A stretch of DNA of 64,000 nucleotides. Source: Tigriopus japonicus. Taxonomy: Eukaryota; Arthropoda; Copepoda; Harpacticoida; Harpacticidae. The notes beneath the pieces are model-generated. The model saw only the letters and a list, made by a program, of their open reading frames with translations, was not told where the DNA came from and ran no database searches. Positions 13,101 to 26,600 of the stretch are shown here, piece after piece (position 1 is the stretch's first letter; every line of letters begins with the position of its first letter). The stretch covers positions 1,199,873-1,263,872 of the forward strand of contig CM021323.1 in assembly GCA_010645155.1 (NCBI GenBank), written 5' to 3'. A program made the translations under genes and the position numbers.

Positions 13101-16100
13101 AGAGTTGTTGAGGGGACCGCCCGAGATATCGTTCGTTCAAAAAAATCGGACTAGAAATGGGCATAAATCCTATTTCATGGGCGCTAACCAAGCAAGACTG
13201 CCAGTCAGTGTCTTTGCCAGACTGAAACCATCGGTGATGGCGAAGGTACTGGTGGTGCAACAACAACAACAACTTATGAAAGTGCAGCCATCCTCTCTGC
13301 CAAACGCTTTTTGATTCCTCCGAACGAACTTTGGTGGTTCTCGTATCGTTCCTCCACCCAGAGATATGTGTGCCCCCTCTCCATTGCTCAACCAGCAAAG
13401 CTTGCCCAAAACAATCATCATCACCGTCATATAGCTTTGGGTGAGAGCACAAAAAATGGTGCCCAGGCCATGTTGAAACCCATAAACAATTATCATTCTT
13501 TCCACAACTTGAGAATATTCTCCCAAATACCCAGGTCGTCTTGGTCCGTCTCCCTTGGATTTTTTTGTCTCCGCCATAAATTAAAAGTAGGTAGAGAGAA
13601 GCAATTGGACTTAAAATGGCAGGGGAAAATAATAGGAGATGGATTCAATACAACTCCGTTTGGACGGCTCAAATTGTTCCCAAATATTGCCGTTGGTGAT
13701 CCAAGTGAGGAACGGGCAGAGGAATTTGGTTTAGCATACGTATACGTAGGTAAAGGGAAACGCCATAGTTGTTCTAATTTTTTGCGTTTTGTTGTTGTTG
13801 GGCTGTCAGTTCGACATTAATATGAAGTCTCGTCTCGACCGGTTAAGGAATATGGAGAGCAAAAACGGTCGTAAACTATTTGCAAACCCCCAACAGGTAC
13901 AATATGTGCGTTACACTTAAGGTGCTGAAATATTTCTCAGCGGGGCACATGTTTGACAGATCTCTTAGAAGTAAAAGTAATTTCACGAAGGCAGAAGAGA
14001 TTCTTAGTGCTTACAATCAAAACCAATTGTATTGCTAGCTTAAAGAAAACCATCTCGAAACATTTTCGCAACATATTTGAGACCAATTGTCGATTACTGA
14101 AACAATGAGCAAATATTTGCCAATTATTTTGATCTGAATTTGTTCTTGCTTTCGACAAAATCCAAAAATGGCAATAACCAAACTCAATCTAAGACATTTT
14201 CATCAAAACGTGACGGGAGTCATAAACATTGATTAAAGGTCAAGGTAGCCCCGATTTCTTTTTCCAATCAAGGCCAAGTTCACTTCGGACTTCAGAGAAA
14301 GGGAAACGACAGAGAAAATAAGCCCATAAAAAGCGGTGAAAATTTCTGCAAAACACTCATTTTTCTGTCAAATGCAATAACGAGTTGTATATCCAGCAAA
14401 CGTCAATTGATGTGGCATGCTTAATGACAGCTTGTGAATAAGACGAACGGAACGAGGAGACTTCTTCTTTTTTGAAGCTCGTCTGCACTCGTTGAGGTGC
14501 AGCATTTCACGGAAAGCCGAGTAATTTCCAATTAGAAATTGATTAAACAGTCACTTCCAAAGCAGGCGTGCCTGTAGCCAAACTTGGCAGAATGCGTGAT
14601 ATTTGCAAACTCGATCTTGGCCTTTCCTTGGATTTCCTCTTCTCCCCTACCTTCATTTCCCCTTGTTTCCTTCTCTTGAAGAATGCTCAGGAACGCATTT
14701 ACGATACAAAGTCTAATGTAGAGAATTCAATACATACACACGAGGGTCAGGGGCCAAATGATTTGAATAGAATTTGGCGAATGATTCGCAAAACTCTGAA
14801 TTGGGCCAAACGACGAACCGCGTCGTCTCGATACTCTAAAATATTTGTTTTACAGACGAGACTTCTTTGATGGTTTTTCTTGACATTGAGTTGGGGATCT
14901 TGCTTTTCCTACCTTTCTCATGTCATCACTCGTAGAAGAGGCTCTGGGTTTTTGAAAGGAGAAAACGATTGATAACTGAAAACTGCTCATTTGACGAGCC
15001 CCGTAACAAAGGGCTTGAATTACTCTTCCACATATGGCAAAGCTCTTCGTGTCCACGCTGTGATGTGTGGATGTATGTTTTTTTCGTTTGGCTAACACGA
15101 TAATCATAGTGAGTGAAAAATATGTGCATCTATGGAAACGAGCTGAGTGAAAACTTTGCTCGATTTGAGCATGAATGGAAAGAAAATCTGGAGGTTTTCG
15201 TCCGCTGGAAATAACGAATTGCACGACAAATGTCAACGGGTATTTTTTACCTTCTTGATCTCTAATTGTCTTTGAGAATGCAATTTAGACAGACAAATCC
15301 GTTGCGGCAAGGAAATGATTCCATAAAATCCATCAAAGTCAGAGAAAAAGCGTCGCCGCCTCCTGGGGACGCCAACTGTGGAGATGGTGATGATTAGGCT
15401 TTCAAGTTGTTCTCTCTGAGTGCAAATTTATTTCTGATCTTCCCACACTGTACTATACACCCTTTACTGCTCCTACGAGTCTTAATGATATAATAAGATA
15501 ATCACTGCAGAGCTTTTTGTCCGCTATTGAAGCGCAAAGATGATGAAGTTTGACTTGACACTTGGAAAAGTGTCGTGGGTGCCACCATAACCACCACCTT
15601 AGCCGTTGTGGGGTTGTTCCCATGTCTCTGTATGATTGACATTGCACCACATTTTGGCACTAAGGCCGTCTGGTGACTTTCTTTGGCGCCAGGTTTTTGA
15701 ATCTGTGCTCCTTACTTCCGTAATGAAGCGTCACTCTTCATCAAAACTCGTCTTAGACTTTCGAAAAGAGATCCGTTGTTCAGCTCGTGGTTACCTAGTG
15801 GCTTCACTTGGCATTGGGTTCTTGATTGTGGACCGGCAAAATGTCATTGTCACGCCTGACAATCTCAGGCAAATTATTCTAGCCCCAGTTAACTCTTCTT
15901 GGTACAACACCGTTCAGGCAAAAAAAGCCAAGAGAACCAACTCATTGAAGTCTGTTTGGTCCAATGAGCTGACGAGGCCAGCAACCTTCATTAAGAGGTT
16001 CTGAAGGACCTTCGACTGTCGTGCCGTTCATTCTAGGAGAGAAGCGGAAAACGAGCCACAAAGACCGACCACACTTGGACTTGAGAGAGGGCAGGAAGGA

Positions 16101-17610
16101 AGGAAGGATAGAAAAGAAAAGTTTTGCTCCTTCCGTCACAACGTTGTTCACTTGAATAAAGTCGGCGAATTTCCGCTAAAACGATTTCTGACATGAGTGC
16201 TTAATGAAAAATCACGCTATTGCATGAGAGTCGTCCGGTGTTGTAAGGGGACCGGGAACCGATTGCAGTCATTAGCCGAAAAGATGAAAGAAAAGGCACC
16301 CTCACTATTTAAAACCCAATTCAAGCTGACTGTATCGAATGCGTTATTCAAGCAAGTTTTTTTGGTTGCTTCATTTCAGTTGTCGGATAAGATTCGGGTG
16401 ACGAGTGGAGCTTCCGGAGAGCGAAGCGAGGATTTGTCCTCTGCCTCGAAATCCAAAAGCCCTGTTGATATGGCCAATGTCAATGGGAAACTCCAAGAGC
16501 TTCACGATACCTTGTCTCGATTACGACAAGACTCTGAGGATCAGATCCAGAGACTCCGGCAAGAATCTCAAGATGCCACCAAAACCATTGAAAAACTCCA
16601 ATCTCAGCTTCAGCAACAAAGTGACTACGAAAATCTCAAGCGAGAGATCTTGTAAGTTACCATTTCAACCTATTCCATTTTCGAATTCAACAAAACTCCT
16701 ATGAATGAATGTGGAAATGAAATCCAACCAAAGGTTGCTTTTTCATCTTGAGAAGAAGGCCACTTCTATTTTGTACGTGCCAAAATGTCTGACACAATTG
16801 TAATGATGCCCCTCACCCGACTGAGATCATCCTTCTCTTCATCAGGCTCAGTTTCACGGACGAGTATTATTATTACTACTTCTACTACTACGACTACTTC
16901 TTCGTTTTCCTGCATTCTTAGTTTCCAAGCACTCATTAACTCTCGACAAACCATGCACAATCGTAAAAAGTAACGTTTATGACTCTGAATCCTCCTTCGA
17001 AAAAGGCAGAGAGTCAATCACCTCCAGATTTGATGTGCGAAAGAACTCGCCATGGTTATTATTGTTATTAAGACGATGATGTCGAGGTTCAAGAGTAGCT
17101 GATGGAGGCGATGCTCATTTCATTCTTCTGCATTCATACATAGAAATGTCTCTTCATTGTCACATCTCCGACAGAGCAAGTCTCAGTCACATAATTATAG
17201 GCTGACTCGAGTACGTGTGTATAAGAAATTGGTCGCCATGCAACAAATTGGCTCCTGAACTTTTTCCCCCTGTCGCCTTCATTGCCCGACACATGATTGT
17301 GCCGGCCATATTTCAAAATGGTTGATCGTAAATCCAAGGGGTGATTTCAGTGGGATTTTGACATCGTCATCCTCGTCTTCTTTTAGGCTGCTCAAGACTC
17401 AAGGCGTGGCTGGAGCCGTGGGCTCTTCCTCATCGACGTCGTCGTCTTCTGCCACTTCCAATCATCCCTCAGCCATCAGTCCCAATGACAAACAGTCATC
17501 GGTGGCTTCGTCACTTTTGTCAACGGTCACCTCAGCCTCATCTCCAACTACAAACACTCCATCCTTGGAGATGCTTTTCGCTTTGGAGAGGGCCAAGGCT
17601 TTGCAACATC

Positions 17611-17642
<32 letters not shown>

Positions 17643-20600
17643 CCCAACGCTTCCGCTGCTGCAGCCATCAAAGCATTTACAGACATTCAAGGTAGGCCAA
17701 AGGTGTTGAATTCAGTCTGGCTCTGACATACTAGTAGTACAGTAAGTACGGGAGAACACATTCCCCTGTATTGGATGTACGTCCTATCTACATATAGTAG
17801 TAAGTAGACCTTTTTGTTCTTGTGGCGTCGTCGTGTCGTATGCACCCAAGTGAAGGAGCCCTTGATCAGGATGAACGCGTCCACAATTAAAATTCTCGAA
17901 ATGCTGCTATGGGCCATGTCGTATTATTTTCTGCATTAGTTTCTGTAGTCAAGTATTGTAAGTGATGCATTGCAGTGGTACTGGGAAAATAGGGGTAGAG
18001 GATCGTTGTGCTGCAGCGAGCACAGTCATTTGATTGGACAAGTTTCATGCATTCAAATTCAGTTAATTGCCTTCGACATCGAGAGATTCATTTGATTCGA
18101 CCAGGCAAGAAGACTCTCTCTCTTTCTCTTCTTCGTCTTCTTCTTCCTCACTGTCTATCTCATCATCTGCAAGATCTTTGGTAGTGAAGTAGTAGGCCAT
18201 GATGAATGGCATTTAGGATCTGTACACACCGTATACCGCCATTTGATTTGTGGAGTGAGGGAACTGTTCGAATCAGAAGCCGATATATACCTACGTGGAT
18301 AGTGTGACTTGTTAGAAGAAAAACCGAGAGGCCAGTTGTGCCGCTAGTTGATGCACGAGACTTGAACGAGTCCTGTCTTTTGAGAGGAGTTGCAATTTGG
18401 ATCACCAGGATGATTGAAGGGGCAACGAATTGAGTTTAAGAAATTAAGGCCAGTAACATAACGAGCGAAAAAACAGTTGCAATCCCTAAAGCATACCCTT
18501 CTCTCCCAATTACTCACTCGATCATAGGATTATACTTTCGTCAACTGAAAAGGCGAAGAAGTCTCCTTCTAACGCTACCTTCTGTCCCCATCAAAACACT
18601 CGTAGAGTGTAAAGCAGGAGGCTTCTTCGTCGTCAGTGTCGTCATTGCATCCAGACCAGGAAGTCATTGAGACATTTGAAGAATCGAAATGCAACACCAA
18701 TATCAAGCCAGCAGAGAAGTCGCAAATCGTACTGTTCTGATGGACTGTGGGTGCGATTTTGCGACACTACAGCTCCCCTCGGTTCTCGTAGCTCCTCCAC
18801 ATAATCGAGCCATGACGATAACATCATACAACGATACTAGTGTATGTGTGTGTATGCGTTTGAGTAAGCGAAGGTGGGCTTGTGTTTGGGATCGATTGGT
18901 GCACACCTTTTCTGTGTGAAATTGAACACCTTTTGCAATCTTGGCAGATTTTATTACTCTAAAGTTTAAGCCATGAGTTGAAGGAGAATTCTGTTTCCCC
19001 CCTTAGAGGAAATGAGTTTCTATTCATGCAACCCTTTTTATGGGTAAACCCGTTCCGTCAATGGGGTTCAGATCTCAGATGAGCAAATGTCGAAGACGGC
19101 TTGGATTGTAACACACGATCTCATCACTGGCATCAGGAGGTATTATCCTCTGATTTGCATGAGATATGGGGGATCAATTTGCGGCCCCAAACATCATTTG
19201 TGGCCCAATACCGATATGTGCGTGGGTAGGTGCATCATTTTGTTTAATGGCATTCATGGTGGTGCCTGTACGTACATAGTATTCCGTTTCTTTCTTTGGG
19301 AGCACAGTGCCAAAGAAATAGATAGATGGATGGATAGATGGATAGATAGCCCTTTCGGAAATGGACCAAGCTCGGATTTGCTCTTGAACGTACTTGGGCT
19401 CAGGATGGGATGCCGAGGCTATTGATACGTGAGGAATAATAACCCGTGCACCACCACTGCTCTGTAATGTGTTCCAAGTTTGATACATTAGTCCAGGCCA
19501 TCAGTCAGGTTTTGATTGTGAGGCTTTCCATGAGAAAGAGGGATAGAAAGAAGACGATATAGCCTTATTAATCCTTGGCAGGGCCATTACAAATGAGAGC
19601 AAATCGTAACCGTAACAGGGAAATCATCATCATCATCATCTATTCTCCTGATACACGTCGTTGAAAAGGCTGGCTGTTATTGATGAGAAAACTCGGGTCT
19701 TTGATATATTTCTTCTTCTTCTAGTGGGCCCCCCAGAAAAAGACGAAGAAGGGTCAGAGACAGGTCAAGAAATCAGGGGAAAAAGAAATGTGTTTGACAG
19801 CCACATAAAGAGGGGCGGGAAGAAGGAGAAAGAGAAGAAAACGGGAAAGGAACGTGAAGAAGACGAAGAAAATGGAGGAAGGAAGGGGTAATGGTAAAAA
19901 GCAATGAGCAGCAAAAAGTTATAAGAAAGAATTCATCAAAATTATCTTTCTCTGGGCTCTCAAATCCAATTGGTGAGAGGCTCAGGTTAAGAACCAGCCT
20001 GTACTATTTCTAATGGTAGAAGCCGTCTCATGAGTAAAGAGTTCCTCCTCGACTGTTTCTTCTTCTTATTCTTCTTCCTCCTCCTCGTCTTGTTTCTTCG
20101 TTATTAGAACTGCGATTATTTGATTCATTACCAAACTTGATTACGTTTTCCACGTCAAACAAGAAGCCAGAACAGGAGATTGAGTGTACGTAATAATCGC
20201 AAACTAATTTTCCACCGCCAAGACGACAGTGGGGAGGGAAGAAGAAGACGAACTCTTTTCCTTGTGTCTTCTTCAGGTGCCAATAGACACCTCTGCCTAT
20301 TTCATTTGCTTGTGGCTTCTTCTATTGTGGCATCGCTGACAGAAAGGCTCAGGTGGTTAGTTCAATCATCATCGAGGAAGGGTTGCTCGTTGGCTTGGTT
20401 GGTTGCTCGGGAAATAGATCGGTGAGGAGCTTGGAAAGGGGATAGGGGGATGAAGGCAAGGTAAGAAAAACTTATTGGCAACCGACATTTGGTATGTGCG
20501 ATTAACGCAGGAAACGACAATATTTCTCACTTCCCAAAGTGAAAGGTAATGAAGAGGAGTAGAGATGGGCAAAAAACGCGGTCGGGACTCATCAGCCACG

Positions 20601-23600
20601 TAATTGCAATCTTGGCAGTGATATCTGACTTGCTTGATGAATGCTTGAGTACTACATACATTCTGGTTGTGGCTCGACTGAGTATGGGTATACTGTACGT
20701 ACGTACTTGAACAATAGCATAAAAACGTACGTTCAACTTTTTAGTGCCGGGATACCAGAAGCTGGCATCTTAAAGTAATTACACAATTTACCTCAAGCAT
20801 TGTCAAGTCTTAAGATCCAAGCCAAATAAAAGAATCTACTGTCCACCCTCAACAATTCGCCCTTTCTCTGTGCCAGTCCTCATACTAGACTTCTCATGTA
20901 AGCTAATATCTAACCTATTAAGTTCAAAAACGTTGTTCAAAAGGGAGGGCATTAAATTGCCCTTCAGAGTCTAAGAACTATTTCGTTTTGGGGCGTACAA
21001 ATCATGTACAATGAACTTTAATGATAGGTAGTGGCATGTTTGGGCCTTGTTTTCCATTTGAACCGCAATTTGATGAGGGCAATTAAAAGACAAGACGGAA
21101 GAAATAGGAAAATTGCCAAATTTACCTTTGTTTGACAAGTTGTGCTCGTGGTTACATACTTCTGGCCAGACTTGAACTCATCTGTTCTTCGTCTTTCTTT
21201 TTCTCAACAGGCTCGGCCAGTGGACAATTTCCCAACTTGGGTGGGCCCATGCGGCATCATCCACTCTTTCCCTCGCCCACCATACCGGGCATGGAAGCTC
21301 TTGGTCTCATGAATGAGGAGATGATGGCCCAATGGAGAAGGTCGCTCGAGCAATCACCCTTGGGAGGCTTAGGTCTCACATCGGCAGCTTCTCCCGGTCG
21401 CGTTGGATCCACTCCCACATCGCTTCCCGCACTCCCCAGTGCTCCCATTAGCCCTCCCAATTCCGATACTACGACTCCCACCTCCACCCCTGCCATATCT
21501 GGATCTCAACGAGCAGCCTCTCCAGGATCACCTGATCTGAAGGACAGTCGTCATCGGTCTTCTTCCAATGATCGCTCGAGCCCAGATGATGATATCGTCA
21601 ATCATCGGCCCTCTTCGCAAGCTAATGGCTCCAAAGTAAGCAGCGAGGACGAGGTCACCAAAAGCCCAATCCGATTGGACAGCAAGAGTCCAATCATCCG
21701 CCAAGAGGACTCGCCAATGCAATCCCCACTTCATCAACACTTCCCCAACTCTCCCGCTATGAGTTTGTCTTTGTCTCTGCCGCTCTCGGTTCCACCCCTG
21801 ATGTCAACCGGACGGATCCCCAAATCGGATCCAATGGAAGGTCGCCTGCAAGACATGTTGCGGTACAACATGGAAAAATACTCGGGTCAGGCCCTGGACA
21901 CCCTGGGCATCTCCCGACGGGTGAGGGAGTTGCTTTCGATTCATAACATCGGTCAGCGACTCTTTGCCAAATACGTGTTGGGCCTTTCTCAAGGCACGGT
22001 CAGTGAGCTCCTGTCGAAGCCCAAATGTTGGGAGAAGCTCACCGAAAAAGGTCGGGATTCCTACCGCAAAATGCACGCTTGGGCTTATGATGACAATGCA
22101 GTGCTCTTGCTGAAGTCTCTCATTCCCAGGAAGGGCGAATTGATGCGCACTGTTGGTTCGAATCCGCTGCTTATGAAAGGTAAGAAGAGAATTCGTTTTT
22201 AATTGCTTAATTTTTTGTCCCAATTTCGTATGAATTGTTTGCTGAATTAATTCATGCACAACTGAGCTGGGAGACAATTCACATGAAATCAATCTTTTCT
22301 CGAGCAATCATGGCGTGGTCGCTGTTCTGGATGCATTATCATGATCATTTTTAGATTGATAGATGTGTGGACTCGAATTGAATGTCACAATGAGCCTGTC
22401 GTTAGTTCGATCAAATCTCTTTACTAAATACGCTTTTTAGGACCAAGCTACATATATCGTCGCTCTTGGCTAGCAACTATTCGTATTTGTTCATGGAGGG
22501 AGCTGTTCCAAAGTGATTAGAGTATGCGTGCATGAATGGCTTAAAAGACGGAGAAAAAGTCTCTCATATGTGTGCTATGTGAAGTGGGAGGATGATTTCG
22601 CATTCATTACCTGAATAGTTGGCACACACAAACGGCACACCACTCGAGTTCTCATCTGAGACAAGTCACACTTGAGTAGTGAAGAGAGAGTTCATTGGTC
22701 CATTGAATTTCATGACACCCAGTTAACCAATAAAAGGTTGAAGAACACGACTTTTCTCATCGCTATTTGCCTGAGAAAAGGCGACGACGATAACAACAAC
22801 GACAATTGCTGCAGCAGAAGCAGCAGCTACAACAGCAACAACAACAACAACGACAACAATTATGCCGTTGAAGAGCTTCTCAACTAGATGAGGAGACATC
22901 CAACTAGGTGTTCATGATTGAAGTTAATTTTGGCAATGCCGATCGTTGGATAAAGTACTTTCCCTTCCTTACTATTCGCTCCCTGACAGATGGCTGCTAA
23001 CAGTGACAAATCTCTTGATATCAAAAGCATTTGATAGTTTCCAATTTCCACTTGGGTCCTTTCATTTACTCGTTCGTTCATCTTCGAGTCTCCTTTGAAA
23101 GCGAATCCTCTTTTCGCCAAGCACTTCAACCTCAAAGCATTTCGCATGCACAAAAATGTTCGTGATTCCGAACTCTCGATGATGATGATGACTTTTCTGC
23201 TGAAGTGTTGAATCCGAACATCTTTTTGGCAAAACTGAGAGAGAGGAAAAAACACCCCATCAAAGGCGGTGGTGGTTGCAGGCTTCAATCAAACTGTCTG
23301 TAAAAGTACTGTCGTGGCTCTTTTTGCCCCCAACCAGATCGCAACCAGCAAAATCATGATGTTAACCTGATCCCAGGCAGCAAGTTGCCGAGCTATGGGG
23401 CAAATCAGAGCACTTTTATGTAAGTAACGATCAGTTTGTGTCACGAAAACGTGCAACAAAACGGCAAAAATCTGCGGCGTCCAGTCACTTAATCCAAGTA
23501 ACTTGCCCACCAGAGTGGGCACAGGCAAACAACTGTTTAACAAATCAGTTTGCTCACCTTCTGGATGGTTTTAAGACCAAAGTACCAAACATATTCCCTG

Positions 23601-26600
23601 TTTTAGCCGGATTGTCAGAACATAATTATATTTAAACGTTAGGAAGCCCCTTACATTTTGGACGAGCTCATGTCTGGCTGATTTTGGTGTGGCATGAACC
23701 ACCCTTCAAAGTTTGACCAGTGAAGCAAAAGGAGTTGGCGCCATACGCCGCCAACTTGGATTTTCATCATGGAATAAGGTATAATTTTGCAGATCAGCTA
23801 GTCGATGGCAAAAAATGAAGCCAGATGATTGACGACCATTGAACTGGTCTCGAGCTTGGTCGTCAACAACAGAATGAAAACGCTTTCGGACTGTACACGC
23901 CAGTCTTGTCAGCCGGGCAGATTCGCAGCCGCAGTTTTCTTTTCGATATTGATAATGGCCTGGTCAAGGAGGAGTGAAAAAAATTCGCAATTTCTTCGTT
24001 GATAACCGAGCCTTTGGATGGCTTAGGTAATGGCTCGAAGGTGCAATTCCACCTCAGATTGAGTCTCGAGGCATTGAAATTAGACACAGAACTCGTTTCC
24101 ATCATGGCATTCAACCTGTCCATCTTGCCACACTGGAGAAGGCACCTTTTGGCTGCAGGAGAGAACTCTGATTGGCTCATTTCGATCATCTAAGCCCAAG
24201 TTTGGCATTTTGAGAGGAATCGAGCAGGCCAGAGCATTTAATGACACTCCTCAAAATTCGCTTTGTTGCAGAAATATTTTATGGCCCTTAATTGGGAGCT
24301 TCAATGGTCTTCTTGGATGGATGGATGAACGGCCGACCGACCGCCAGATTATTACAGACTGACTTGAAAAAGTGCTTTAGCGACTGCTTTGGAAGTGACG
24401 TCACAAAATCGTTTGAATTATTGATCTACAATGTGGCAGGATATTGATATAATGGTTATATTATGAATAATGGTTAGGAGGTGTTTGCCTCTTTAAGTTT
24501 AAACACTATAGATTTCCGAAATGGGTGATTTGACCACCTACTCTTTTTAATAAGTTGACCCATTTCGAAGGGTGGGAGAGGTTTCAAGAAATGAGACTGA
24601 CGTATGGATATGATAACGCTTATTGTTCTGTCAAATGGTGCATAGATCTGCCACAACATCCATCCTGAAGGCAAAGCAAATCATGAGATCTGACTGGGTT
24701 AATTTTAGTCCCTCTGACAATGGTGAATTATTTCATTTTTTCGTGAGGATTGACTTTGAGTTGAGCTCTAGCTCGCTCTCTTATCTCGGAGCTCGGAGTT
24801 CTCGACGCAATACGAAAGGTATCACCATTGTCTTTGTGGCCCGAAAAGTGACGTTTTGCAAATGAAATTCGCACACAATAAAATCTCGTGCAAACTGGCA
24901 ATTGCAGCTGAGGGATCAAATTTTGAACATATGATAATTTTGGGCTTTTGTTTTAAACATGCGAGGATCGTCAAATTTGATTCGTCGTTTCTGGTTCATT
25001 TGGAAATTGTAGTCCTTCACAACCATCATGGGAGTATTGCTCTATACAGAACAGCCCCCCTCTCCTTTCCCCCTCCCATGCATATTTGGCTATTGAATCG
25101 GGTCCAAGATCAAATAAAACTGACAGAACCACATACACACTCAAACTCGAGAGAGAGAGAGAGCCAATGGGCCCCTGTTTCTCCTTCTTAACTTGCAAGT
25201 CAAAAGTGAATGGGAAATTGGTAGCCAGAGAGCGTTTAGAGCCAGTGCTTCAAGTGCAACGCTCTGAGATGCCATTTCGAGGGTTCAAATTGCACTGCAG
25301 CCTTATTGAATTAGGTCTTGAATGGTAATGACTGTGATCTTGACTCCTGAAACCTCACATTATGGCTCTAATAAAGGGGCTATGTTAGACACGTGATGCC
25401 AAGACAATGATCCAAGCTCACCACAATGAGTGTTCCATGTCGTGCTCGATTCCCTTAATCTCTGGTTTTGCCCTACCCCCCGATGAAAGACTTTATTTTC
25501 TGCTCACTTTCCAGATCGACCTAATCCATCGATGGGTTCTCTATCTCAGCCAGGGTTCCCATTTCCCCCGATCGTGTCCAGTGCAGACTCAGGGATGCCT
25601 GATGAGAGGATCGCCAAATTCCTAAACCAAGCCAATAAATCACTGAAGGATGATAATCCCATGAGTCTGTCCAATCTTTTGGGTCTGGGCGATGAGAATC
25701 CCCATGAGCGCATGTCTAAAATCTACCAAGAAGAATTGGCCCGCATCATGCAAGGGCAACGGAATAGATTGTCAGATCATCACGGCAAACCTGATTTGCC
25801 AGGCCTCCCTCCAGGCCTCTTTCCAGGCCTAGGTGCTGCGGCTGGCCTCTTTCCTCGCGGAGGACATCCCGATTTGCAACGTGCCATGGATATCTATCAA
25901 CAAGAATTGAGCCGACTTCAACAATCTGCTTTAGCTGCGGCAATACGAGCCCAGAATGGCAAAGAAGACGAAATCAAAGAGGAGCAATCTAGAGCAACGC
26001 CAGAGAAGAATATGGACCAAGGGGAAAATGGACGACGATCCAACGCAACACCATCTCCCAAGAGTTCGCCCTCCTCTCCCAACATAGGTATGTAGAGACA
26101 AACGAGACTTGAATAACACTAGAAATGACGTGTTCAATACATTTATCCCAGATATTTTCTCTCTAGCCTCGACTCCTGTGGCGTCTCTTTCGGATGTCAG
26201 CACAATGGACCTCGCAGCCTCGCTTTCCCCACTTCAGAGAATGGCCTCGATTACCAATTCCCTGGTGACACAACCCATGATGCCAAATCATGGACTGTCT
26301 CAGTCCAGACCAAATAAAGCCGTCTTGCCGCCGATAACGCAGCAGCAGTTCGACAAATTCCAACATTTGAACACGGACGAAGTGGTTCGAAGAGTAAGTC
26401 AAACAAAGGCCAAAGCGGCAACATTTCATAGAGAGCAGTCGTCTGAAATGTGGCTTCATTTCTCTCCTCTAGATTAAGGAAATCTTGTCGCAATATTCTA
26501 TAAGCCAGAGACTCTTCGGTGAGTCTGTCTTGGGCTTGTCCCAAGGATCAGTGTCAGATTTGCTAGCTCGGCCAAAACCATGGCATATGCTAACACAAAA

